A stretch of 64,000 nucleotides of DNA, taken from contig JBLMZI010000002.1 of assembly GCA_050258755.1 (NCBI GenBank), forward strand, positions 1 through 64,000. The letters run 5' to 3'. Below are positions 26,205-34,018 of this stretch, in pieces. The position numbers and the translations under genes were made by a program. How positions within the stretch are numbered: the first letter of the stretch is position 1; every line of letters begins with the position of its first letter. The stretch comes from JBLMZI01 sp050258755 (GTDB lineage: Bacteria > Bacillota > Syntrophomonadia > Syntrophomonadales > DTU052). A model generated the notes under the pieces. That model did not search any database. It was not told the DNA's origin and worked only from the letters and a program-made list of their open reading frames with translations.

Positions 26205-26240
26205 AAAATACAGGGACCGGATATAAATATCCGGTCCCTT
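26205..26240 (-). terminator. Terminator of the acyl-CoA dehydrogenase operon
   Basis: GGGACCGGAT/ATCCGGTCCC (26213-26238) is followed on the minus strand by TGTATTTTTAT. It lies 42 bp after the acyl-CoA dehydrogenase stop. Confidence 0.8.
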
Positions 26241-26281
26241 CTGGCTCGTTGTTCAGTTGATGATAAGATTTTCGCCTCGGT

Positions 26282-27997
26282 TTAGGGATTCTGTTCGTAA
26301 ACGTCGACCAGGCTGTAGACCTCTTCCTCCAGAACTTTCTTGAATTCCGGCAGATTCGGAACCGGCCGCTTGAACATCTTTTCGATCGCCTTCAGCTGTG
26401 CTTCGCTGTTGATCGGTTTCCCGTACAGATCCACCGCAAACATGGTGAAGTCTCTGACGAAAACGTCGAACATCTGGTTCATGACTTCATCGCTGATGCC
26501 CTCGATCTTGGCGCTTTCAATAATCAGGTGGCCATAAGCAACCATGGTGAAGAGCTCCCCGACGGCCAGCAGGTAATCGAACTCGTTCATCTGCTTGGCC
26601 AGATCGGCGCCGGAGACCATGAGGTATTCCTTATAAGCAGCGATCTGTTCCATGAAGACCTTGACGTTAGGCAGATGGGCCAGGCTGTTGTAGGCCGGCA
26701 TGTGGTCATGGAACTTGGTCTTGGCATAGCCTCTGGTCTTGCCCTGGGCGAACATGAAGTCGTCATTGCGGTTGTCGGTGATCCGGCCGATTTCTTCGAA
26801 CGGCGCCGGCATGAACATGTAGCTCGGAATCAGCTTGGCGATCAGAGCCATGTTGACATGCCGGGTCCCTTCGAGTTTCGGGAAGCCTCTCAGCTCCAGA
26901 ACCGCCTGCTCGAAGTACTGGTCCTTTTCAAAGCCTTTGGCGGCGATGATGTCCCACAGCAGTTCGTGAACCACTTCGCCCTGAATGGAGACTTTCATCT
27001 TCATGATCGGGTTGAACAGCAGATAGCGCTTGTCATTTTCGCTGGCAACCCGCATGTAGTCGGTTGCCCGGAGCCCGAACAGCTTCATCGCCATAATCCG
27101 GAGCCACGCATCTGAGAACAGCCGTTTTACGTGGGCAAAGTCGGTGACCTTTTTGCCGTAAAGCTCACGCTTGTAGGCATGATTGAGGGCCTCGTAGAAA
27201 GAGTGGGTCACGATGCCGGTCGAACCGGAACCAATGTTGAATTTGCAAATATTGATGGTGTTCAGCATGTCGTCCCAGGCTTTATCGCCGCGGGTCAGGA
27301 TTTCGGCATCGGTGATCGGATAGTCATGCAGTTCGAATTCCGCGACATACTGCTGGTTGAAGTCCACAACGTTCTTTACGCACTCGTATTTCGGGTGCTG
27401 GGAATCGACCACAAAGAAGACGTATTCATCGGTGCCGTCGATTTTGCCGAAAACCGTGACGGTCGCCGCGACGTTGCCGTTGCCGATGTAATACTTGCTG
27501 CCACGGGCCAGATAGGTGCCGTCCGGCTGCGGATATAGCTTCACTTCGGAGGAATAGATGTCAGCACCATGTTCTTTTTCGGAAAGACCAAAGGCGCAAA
27601 GCGCATTGTCCTTCATCTTCTTGGCCGCCAGGTGTTTGGCTTCCTCATTGTCGCCCAGCAGAACCGGATCAAGGCCCAGGGTGGACACATGATAGGTGTA
27701 CCAGTAGGCAGCGCCGTAAAAGCCGCAGATTTCCGAGAACTCATACATCCGGTATGTGCTGTAGTGCTGGTTCGGGTCCGAGCCATAGCCTTTCGGTAAA
27801 AAGAGGGTTTCAAAGATCCCTTCTTTGGTCACGAACTCGGCGAAATCCTCGCAGAACTCATGCTTGTGGAACGCTTCTTTCTGTGCTGCCAGACCCTTGT
27901 TCTCAAACCACTCGATCGTTTTCAGCATGATCTCTTTGGAGCGTGCGTCCGGGTAATTCCGGTCCTGGTACTTTTTCGGGTTCAACAAAATGCTCAT
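26282..27997 (-). CDS. Acyl-CoA dehydrogenase
   Basis: The 571-residue flavoprotein has the three-domain acyl-CoA dehydrogenase fold: helical N-terminus, a middle beta domain with ALCAFGLSEKEHGADIYS and KYYIGNGNVAATVTVFGK, and a helical C-terminus with YKRELYGKKVTDFAHVKRLFSDAWLRIMAMKLFGLRATDYM. FPKLEGTRHVN corresponds to the usual YEGTxxI segment near the active site. It is longer than short-chain butyryl-CoA dehydrogenases, because of a C-terminal extension. It should oxidise an acyl-CoA to an enoyl-CoA or run in reverse; chain length is unknown and no EtfAB genes are here. The ATG at 27997 has GGGAG six bases upstream. It is last in the minus-strand cluster, 33 bp after the crotonase gene. 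Confidence 0.85.
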   Translation of the reverse strand: MSILLNPKKYQDRNYPDARSKEIMLKTIEWFENKGLAAQKEAFHKHEFCEDFAEFVTKEGIFETLFLPKGYGSDPNQHYSTYRMYEFSEICGFYGAAYWYTYHVSTLGLDPVLLGDNEEAKHLAAKKMKDNALCAFGLSEKEHGADIYSSEVKLYPQPDGTYLARGSKYYIGNGNVAATVTVFGKIDGTDEYVFFVVDSQHPKYECVKNVVDFNQQYVAEFELHDYPITDAEILTRGDKAWDDMLNTINICKFNIGSGSTGIVTHSFYEALNHAYKRELYGKKVTDFAHVKRLFSDAWLRIMAMKLFGLRATDYMRVASENDKRYLLFNPIMKMKVSIQGEVVHELLWDIIAAKGFEKDQYFEQAVLELRGFPKLEGTRHVNMALIAKLIPSYMFMPAPFEEIGRITDNRNDDFMFAQGKTRGYAKTKFHDHMPAYNSLAHLPNVKVFMEQIAAYKEYLMVSGADLAKQMNEFDYLLAVGELFTMVAYGHLIIESAKIEGISDEVMNQMFDVFVRDFTMFAVDLYGKPINSEAQLKAIEKMFKRPVPNLPEFKKVLEEEVYSLVDVYEQNP

Positions 27998-28030
27998 ACA
28001 AAACTCCCTTTCCTTCAATTCGTTTTGGCT

Positions 28031-28789
28031 TTATGTCAGCGGTGTCATCATGAATACGGGCGATCTGCCCATTTTGACCGCTTCAGGCTTAACATCAAAG
28101 TAGGCCGGGTCATCGTTTTCCATCTTGTCGAGGATGTGTTTGTAGGTCCGCTGTTTCATTTCAAGCAGTGTGGTCCTTGATTTGTTGAAGGTTTTGGCAA
28201 AGGCAACCGCTTCTTCCAGGGTCTTTTCGCCATTCTCGCAAGCCTTCAGGATCACGCCGTGCTGTTCGAGTTCCTTTGCGCCGATCTTCGCGCCGGTGAA
28301 TTTCATGCGGAGAAAGAGGTGATACGGCATGATGCGCTTCATCCATTCGATCATGGACGGTGCGAACTGGATTCCCAGGTCTACTTCAGGGAAGCAGAAA
28401 TAGCCGCGGTCTTCGCGCATAAACCGGAAGTCGCACGCTCCGGCCAGCATGGCTCCGTTGCCGAAAGCATGGCCGTTGATGGCCGCAATGGTAGGAACCG
28501 GCGCCATCAGCATCGCTTTGAACAGATCCCCTTGACGATACAGCCACCGGCTGATCTGGGGGAAATCGCTTTCGGTGTGCGCCTGAATCATCCACTGCAA
28601 ATCCACGCCCAGACTGAAGTTTTTCGGATCGCTGGATGTGAGGACAATCGCCTTGATTTCGGGATCCGCGAGGATCTCGTCGTACACGGCGAGCATCGTA
28701 TCGGCCCATACCGGATTATGACGGTTTTCCCCGTTGTTCATAATCATGATGGCCACAGTACCGTCTTTTTTCCATTCCACAATCGCCAT
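28031..28789 (-). CDS. Enoyl-CoA hydratase/isomerase family protein
   Basis: The 252-residue crotonase has the oxyanion-hole segments KNFSLGVDLQWM and AINGHAFGNGAMLAGACDFRFM. The second catalytic Glu is present (CFPEVDLGI), but the first (usually GGGCE) is replaced in GNGAML. A single Glu is more typical of enoyl-CoA isomerases than hydratases, so the reaction could be double-bond isomerisation. GGGAGG lies 14 bases before the ATG, an unusually long gap. It sits between the histidine kinase (59 bp) and the acyl-CoA dehydrogenase (33 bp) on the same strand and probably acts with the latter. Confidence 0.85.
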   Translation of the reverse strand: MAIVEWKKDGTVAIMIMNNGENRHNPVWADTMLAVYDEILADPEIKAIVLTSSDPKNFSLGVDLQWMIQAHTESDFPQISRWLYRQGDLFKAMLMAPVPTIAAINGHAFGNGAMLAGACDFRFMREDRGYFCFPEVDLGIQFAPSMIEWMKRIMPYHLFLRMKFTGAKIGAKELEQHGVILKACENGEKTLEEAVAFAKTFNKSRTTLLEMKQRTYKHILDKMENDDPAYFDVKPEAVKMGRSPVFMMTPLT

Positions 28790-28848
28790 AATGCTTCTAT
28801 ATTCCTCCCTTTGCTATAGATTCAACGCCCTTTTCAGGCGGTTTGCCC

Positions 28849-30135
28849 TTACGCACGCGGCAGCGAGAAATAGAACGCCACCCCGGCCTCCGTATTGCGG
28901 ACACCGTATGTGCTGTGATGCAGATTGAGAATCGTCCGGACGATCGCCAGTCCCAGGCCGGTTCCGCCAAGGTCCCGATTCCGCGACTTATCGGTCCGGT
29001 AAAACGGCTCCCAGATCCGTTCCATTTCGTTTTCCTCGATATGCGCCCCCTCGTTTTCAACTTCAACCTGAACCTCCTCCGACCGCGCAATCAACCGAAC
29101 CGTCAGCTTATTGCCAGGCCGGGTATGGAGCATGGCATTGGTAATAAAATTGGCTAGAACGTGGTAAATGCGCCAGGAATCGGCCGTTACCTGCCATTCG
29201 GTTCCGTCTTTTTCCACCGTCAAGGCCAGTTCTTTCATGGCGATGCTGCCGGAAAACTCGGTGACCACTGAGTCGACCAGGGCCCCCAGATCAAACGGCG
29301 CAAACCGGACATTGCCGTAGCCGGACTCCAGCTGGCACATATCCAGCAGGTCGCCGATCAGGGCCTCCATCTTGCGGACCTCGTCATTGATCACGTCCAC
29401 GAACAAATCCCGGTCGGCGCCGGTCGCTACGTTTTCCTTCAACCCCTCCGCATAGCCTTTAATCAGGCTCAAAGGGGTCTTGAGCTCATGGGAAGCGCCG
29501 GCGATAAACTCCCGGCGCATGTCATCCAACGCCTGCAGCTTCAGATTCATCTGCTGCAGCCGGGCGGTCATGCCCATCAGTTCTCTGACCGTCAAGGTTG
29601 CGATCCCCGCGCCGATGCCGGTGCACAAGTAGAAATAGTACCGCATCAAATAGGTGGCGACGAAGGTTCCCGTCGGCTGCAAGGTTGGAAAGATCATATT
29701 CAGCGCAAAATCCCCGGCGATGCAGGCCGCCGTACTGGCGGCGATCACGCGAAGATCAAAGTAAAACAAAGACATTACAATCGGTATGTAATACATGCCA
29801 TGGCTTTCGACCGCGTCGGTCGGAACCGTGCGGGCAATCGTGACCACGGCAAACACCGTGCCGACCACCAGCCACTTCATCCAGACCCTTTCGCCAAAGC
29901 GGCCGGCAATCAGCCAGACCAGGCCGAGCAGCCCAAATCCCGGAACCGCCAGTCCGTACAGCTTCGCCTGGGATACCGCCGGGGTGGTTAGTCCCCGGGT
30001 CTCCAGCCAGGATGTGATCAGCAAAAGCATCAGCAGGACGACCACGGTCGCCAGGAGTAAGCGCCGGTGGGTCAGCACATTCTGCCGCTCCAGCACCTCT
30101 ACGACCACCCGGTTTTGCCCCAACTCCACCCGCAT
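28849..30135 (-). CDS. Membrane sensor histidine kinase
   Basis: The 428-residue kinase has about six transmembrane segments (residues 20-190) as sensor region. A classical HisKA has FIAGASHELKTPLSLIKGYAEGL, and the HATPase domain has NFITNAMLHT, DLGGTGLGLAIV. The start is ATG at 30135, five bases after the response-regulator stop, with AAGGA eight bases upstream, so the pair is co-translated. It lies within the acyl-CoA cluster and probably regulates it or senses a membrane or metabolic cue. Confidence 0.9.
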   Translation of the reverse strand: MRVELGQNRVVVEVLERQNVLTHRRLLLATVVVLLMLLLITSWLETRGLTTPAVSQAKLYGLAVPGFGLLGLVWLIAGRFGERVWMKWLVVGTVFAVVTIARTVPTDAVESHGMYYIPIVMSLFYFDLRVIAASTAACIAGDFALNMIFPTLQPTGTFVATYLMRYYFYLCTGIGAGIATLTVRELMGMTARLQQMNLKLQALDDMRREFIAGASHELKTPLSLIKGYAEGLKENVATGADRDLFVDVINDEVRKMEALIGDLLDMCQLESGYGNVRFAPFDLGALVDSVVTEFSGSIAMKELALTVEKDGTEWQVTADSWRIYHVLANFITNAMLHTRPGNKLTVRLIARSEEVQVEVENEGAHIEENEMERIWEPFYRTDKSRNRDLGGTGLGLAIVRTILNLHHSTYGVRNTEAGVAFYFSLPRA

Positions 30136-30140
30136 GACGT

Positions 30141-30818
30141 TTATCCTTCCAGTCGGTACCCGATGCCGCGCACGGTCGAAATCTGCACCTGGCTCGGCTT
30201 CAGCTTCTCCCGAAGCCGCCAGACCTGATTGTCGACCGTATGGAGATCGCCATCGTAGTCGGCCCCCCAGACATTGCACAAAATCTGTTCGCGCGAGAGG
30301 GCCCGGCCCTTGTTCTCGATCAGGAACAGCAGCAGTTCGTATTCTTTGGGCGTCATAGCCATTTCCTGACCGGCGACCGCCACTTCGTGCGCCCAGTCGT
30401 CGACCACCAGATCGGCCATTTCGAAGCGCCGGCTTCCGGACGATGCAGCAAGCTTGCCGAACCGTTTCAGCAGGGCCTTGGCCCGGGCTACCAACAATCG
30501 AGGGCTGAACGGTTTGGTGATGTAATCATCCGCCCCGAGTTCGAAGCCGAAAATCTTATCCTGCTCCTCGCCCCGGGCGGTCAGAAAAATGATCGGAACA
30601 TTAGAATCATGCCGAAGTTCGGCACAGATCTGCCAGCCGTCCAGACCGGGCATCATGATATCCAGAACCACCAGGTCGACCCGGTTGTTTCGAAACTGAT
30701 CGATCGCTTGATGGCCGTCGGCGGCCTCAATCACCGTGAAGCCTTCCCCTTTGAAATACAGGGCGAGCAGGCTCCGCATCCGTTCTTCGTCTTCAGCCAG
30801 CAGCACCGTCGGCGGCAA
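30141..30818 (-). CDS. OmpR/PhoB-family response regulator
   Basis: The 225-residue protein has a receiver domain (TVLLAEDEERM; phospho-Asp at about residue 53 in LVVLDIMMPGLDGW; TARGEEQDK; ITKPFSPRLL) and a winged-helix DNA-binding domain (MTPKEYELLLFLIENKGRALSREQIL, VDNQVWRLREKL, ISTVRGIGYRLE). I chose TTG at 30818 because GGAGGTGA lies five bases upstream and it begins at the receiver; the frame extends 44 codons further over the probable promoter. It forms an operon with the kinase. Confidence 0.9.
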   Translation of the reverse strand: MPPTVLLAEDEERMRSLLALYFKGEGFTVIEAADGHQAIDQFRNNRVDLVVLDIMMPGLDGWQICAELRHDSNVPIIFLTARGEEQDKIFGFELGADDYITKPFSPRLLVARAKALLKRFGKLAASSGSRRFEMADLVVDDWAHEVAVAGQEMAMTPKEYELLLFLIENKGRALSREQILCNVWGADYDGDLHTVDNQVWRLREKLKPSQVQISTVRGIGYRLEG

Positions 30819-30869
30819 CCCGCTCACCTCCACCTGGACAGAACTATTTCGAAAATTTACTCTGTTTTG

Positions 30870-30878
30870 ATTATAGCA
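30870..30878 (-). promoter_or_regulatory. Extended -10 promoter of the two-component system
   Basis: On the minus strand TGCTATAAT combines a perfect TATAAT with an upstream TG. No good -35 is present. It lies about 50 bp before the response-regulator start, so the two-component genes (and possibly the crotonase and dehydrogenase genes) can be expressed apart from the CoA-transferase upstream. Confidence 0.45.
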
Positions 30879-30933
30879 GAAACATGCCTCGCCGCGAGCC
30901 TTCGATCCGGTATCGGCGGGGCGAACCGCCGGT

Positions 30934-32250
30934 TTAAAACAGCCAGCCAAGCTTTTTCGCCTGGAAGCTTAACTCATCCCGAAAATCGGGGTGCGCGATC
31001 GCAATCAAGGCCTCTGACCGCTTAGAGATTGACCGGTCTTTCAGCTTGGCCGCGCCGTACTCGGTAACGACCCAGTCAACGTCATTACGCGAGGTCGTAG
31101 TCACTGTTCCCACCGGAAAAAACGGCATCAGCCGGCTGGCCCGCGCTCCGTCCTTTGTCGAATAGGTGGAAGGAAGCGCGATAATGCTCTTGCCATTGCG
31201 GGACTTCTGAGCCCCAATTACAAAATTGACCTGCCCACCGGTCCCGCTGTACTGGTTGGTCCCGATCGTTTCCGAAGCCACCTGACCGGTTAGATCCACC
31301 ATCAGGGCATTGTTGATCGAGATCTGATTGTCATTGAGCGCGATCGTCGCCGGATCGTTGATATAGCCGATCGGCCGGGCGTCAAGCACGTCATTACAGT
31401 GCGCCCAGCGGGAGAGCTCAGCGGTTCCGACCAGGAACGTCATCGCGATTTTATCCGGCAAATGGGTTTTCCGGCTGTTGTTCACCGCGCCGCATTTGTA
31501 CAATTCCATAATCGAATCGGATAAAACCTCGGTATGAACGCCGAGATTCTTTTTATCCTTCAGGAAATGGCCGATGCAGTTGGCCAGACCGCCCAATCCA
31601 AGCTGAATCGTAGCGCCGTCCGGAACCATATCGGCAATAATCGTTCCCATCTTTTCCTCAACCGGGGTGATCGGAATCTCGGGAATCTCAAACAACGGCA
31701 CATCGTTTTCGATAATCGCGTCCACTTCAGAAACATGGATTTTAAGATCCTCGCCGTTGACCCACGGCGCATTCCGGTTCACTTCCACAATGACCTTTTT
31801 CGCGCGCTTGATCATCGATTTTTCGATCAGCCCGCCAAAGCTCGAACGATTCATGTATCCATTTTCGTCCGGCGGTGTGACCACCGCGGTAAACACCCGC
31901 GTCAGAACTTCATTATGCCACCGGTCGCAGTAATTCAAGTGTTCGGGAATATAGTCGATCCGGGCGCCCAACTGTCTCGCGGCCCGTTCCGCCGGACCAA
32001 GAATGATGGTTTCCACCCGTACGATATCCCGGTATTCCGGCTTAAAGAAATCGTAGTACGCCAGCGCAAAACCCTCAACGATGGTCAAGTCTTCGATTTC
32101 CGCTTTCGCCAGGCGCTGGCCCAGCGCTGCGCAGAACCCCGCCGGCGTGCCGTTTCCCGGCTGCATACCAATCGAATCTCTCGCCTGAATCAGGCTGGCC
32201 GCTTCCTCGGCCGACATCAGCTTCCGTTGATACGCTTCTCTCCAATTCAT
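30934..32250 (-). CDS. CoA-transferase (4-hydroxybutyrate/butyrate CoA-transferase-like)
   Basis: The 438-residue protein belongs to the acetyl-CoA hydrolase/transferase family, in the size class of 4-hydroxybutyrate and butyryl-CoA:acetate CoA-transferases. It shows MVPDGATIQLGLGGLANCIGHFL, NLGVHTEVLSDSIMEL (the Glu after HT aligns with the catalytic Glu of this class) and GTGGQVNFVIGAQKSRNGKSIIAL. It should move CoA between short-chain acids. The ATG at 32250 has GGGGG eight bases upstream; a GTG five codons earlier is the alternative. It is a paralogue of the protein at 45005 and heads the cluster with the two-component system, crotonase and dehydrogenase genes. Confidence 0.85.
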   Translation of the reverse strand: MNWREAYQRKLMSAEEAASLIQARDSIGMQPGNGTPAGFCAALGQRLAKAEIEDLTIVEGFALAYYDFFKPEYRDIVRVETIILGPAERAARQLGARIDYIPEHLNYCDRWHNEVLTRVFTAVVTPPDENGYMNRSSFGGLIEKSMIKRAKKVIVEVNRNAPWVNGEDLKIHVSEVDAIIENDVPLFEIPEIPITPVEEKMGTIIADMVPDGATIQLGLGGLANCIGHFLKDKKNLGVHTEVLSDSIMELYKCGAVNNSRKTHLPDKIAMTFLVGTAELSRWAHCNDVLDARPIGYINDPATIALNDNQISINNALMVDLTGQVASETIGTNQYSGTGGQVNFVIGAQKSRNGKSIIALPSTYSTKDGARASRLMPFFPVGTVTTTSRNDVDWVVTEYGAAKLKDRSISKRSEALIAIAHPDFRDELSFQAKKLGWLF

Positions 32251-32284
32251 CTTTACAGCCCCCACCCTTCTTAGGTTTGAGGCC

Positions 32285-32309
32285 AGTATACAAAATGGTT
32301 TTCACCATT
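32285..32309 (-). promoter_or_regulatory. Possible -10 and operator of the CoA-transferase
   Basis: On the minus strand TATACT (32290-32285) could be a -10. Just upstream lies an inverted repeat, AATGGT-N4-ACCATT (32294-32309), in the spacer. No -35 is evident. The position would suit a regulator, but the site is short. Confidence 0.3.
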
Positions 32310-32458
32310 CTCTCACCGAATTCTCTCAGTTTGATCACAAATTGATTTATTACCAAGGCAAATATTTCGCTACGTAAATATATATTTCGATACGAAAATA
32401 AAAATCCCTGCTTTGCAATCGCCTGAACCGGGATTTCGGATCGAATATTTGCCGTACC

Positions 32459-32467
32459 TGGTATAAT
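32459..32467 (+). promoter_or_regulatory. Extended -10 promoter of the diguanylate cyclase
   Basis: TGGTATAAT provides TG-N-TATAAT 30 bp before the GTG start. No strong -35 is visible. Confidence 0.4.
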
Positions 32468-32496
32468 GGGGGGAAAAGCGCGAAAGGATGGCTGGT

Positions 32497-33681
32497 GTGA
32501 ACAAGGCCGCTGCTCTCTTTAAATCCCTTTGGATTCCATTCGCTGTGTTGATCCTGGCCTTTCTGGTTCACGAGGAGCATTATCTTGAGCGTTACAGCTA
32601 TGAGATGATCCGCTTTTCGGTCAGCCTGGTCTTCGGCATCACCCTCGCGTTCAGCGTGGGCTTCAAGAAGGCGCGCTTCTTTTTTATCCTGCTGCTGTTC
32701 GGCCTGACCGCACTTGCTATCGAGGCGTTTTCTCCCAATACCGGCCTGACACTGCTTCTGCTGACGGCGCTTCCCGTGAATATTCTTATCGTTACCCTGA
32801 TTGGGGAGCGCGGTATCGTCAGCATCTGGGGCCGGGCTCAAATGGGTTTGCTGGCGGTCGAGGCGACGGCCGCGGTCTGGCTTCATCAGACCGGCTTGCT
32901 GGCCAAACTGCCTGAACTTTATCAACTCAGCGTTCCCGACTCAGCCCCATATTTCGTATCACTCCCGGTACTGGCTGCCGGTTTTGCGGCTTTGCTGCTG
33001 ACCCTGCTCAGCCTGTTCCCGTATCAGCGCCCTTGGGGCACTTTTATCGGCCTGATACTGATGGCGGGCTGGGGCGGCGTGGTATGGAGCAATACGTCGG
33101 AATGGAATCTGGTGATTTTGGCGGTTTCGTTCGCGGTGCTGGCAGAAACCATTCTGGACCTGTACCGGTTCGCCTTTCTGGATGAATTGACCGGGCTGTA
33201 TTCACGGCGCTGTCTGAACCAGGATCAGCTAAAGCTCGGGGGAACCTACGCGATTGCGATGGTGGACATCGATCATTTCAAGAAATTCAACGACACCTAC
33301 GGCCATGCGGTTGGCGATCAGGTTTTAAAATACGTGGCGGTGCTGATGCGCAGAACCCAGGAATGCCGCGCTTATCGCTACGGCGGTGAGGAATTCGCAT
33401 TCATTTTCGAGGGTAAAAACAAAGACGAAGCCATGCCGTTCCTGGAGGATCTGCAGGCGCGCCTGGCCGAACACCCGTTCACCCTTAGGGGAAAAGACCG
33501 GCCTAAGAAGAAGCCGGGAACGCCGAAAAAGGCCCCGGGGGCGAAACAGGTTTCAGTCACGGTGAGCATTGGCGTGGCGGACAGCGAGACCAAAAACGTG
33601 CGGCCGGAAGAGGTGATCAAAGCCGCCGACAAGGCCTTGTACCGGGCCAAGCGAACCGGCCGTGATCGGATCTGCTCGTGA
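32497..33681 (+). CDS. Membrane-bound diguanylate cyclase (GGDEF)
   Basis: The 394-residue protein has about seven transmembrane helices (residues 8-220) and a C-terminal GGDEF domain: DELTGLYSRRCLNQDQL, AMVDIDHFKKFNDTYGHAVGDQVL, the active-site motif YGGEEF, and ADKALYRAKRTGRDRI. The GGEEF loop implies activity. The inhibitory RxxD site expected shortly before it is not present. A basic insertion (KDRPKKKPGTPKKAPGAK) lies after the active-site half. GTG at 32497 is preferred: AAAGGATGG lies upstream with proper spacing, whereas the ATG three codons earlier directly abuts AAAGG. Confidence 0.85.
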   Translation: MNKAAALFKSLWIPFAVLILAFLVHEEHYLERYSYEMIRFSVSLVFGITLAFSVGFKKARFFFILLLFGLTALAIEAFSPNTGLTLLLLTALPVNILIVTLIGERGIVSIWGRAQMGLLAVEATAAVWLHQTGLLAKLPELYQLSVPDSAPYFVSLPVLAAGFAALLLTLLSLFPYQRPWGTFIGLILMAGWGGVVWSNTSEWNLVILAVSFAVLAETILDLYRFAFLDELTGLYSRRCLNQDQLKLGGTYAIAMVDIDHFKKFNDTYGHAVGDQVLKYVAVLMRRTQECRAYRYGGEEFAFIFEGKNKDEAMPFLEDLQARLAEHPFTLRGKDRPKKKPGTPKKAPGAKQVSVTVSIGVADSETKNVRPEEVIKAADKALYRAKRTGRDRICS

Positions 33682-34018
33682 ACAACCGTTCATCGGAGCC
33701 AGAATCCTCTTTATGAAGAATAACCCCGATTTCCGACCTGCCTTCGCCAATCATTTCTGCCCTGCTCAAGCAGGGAATCACTGCACCGCGCCGAAAGGTT
33801 TTATTAAGCATTTTCTTTGAAGTCGGGAAAACAACGCTTCCCAGATGAAAAGAGCCCCGATATTCGGCCTTAACTTCCTATCAAGATGGACAAATAGCAC
33901 CCACGTGTTACGAAAAGCTATTTCCCTCGAAAACACCCGGATCCACAAGGTCCAGGCTGAGCTGTTTTTCAACCATTTCGAAAAGGCTATAGAGAGACCA
34001 TGAAGGAGGATTTGTTGC
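33682..34018 (+). other. Intergenic region, nothing recognised
   Basis: About 340 bp lie upstream of the flavin reductase gene. There is no ORF with a ribosome site and no known RNA motif. CTATAGA at about 33989 might be a -10, but the -35 is poor. Confidence 0.3.
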
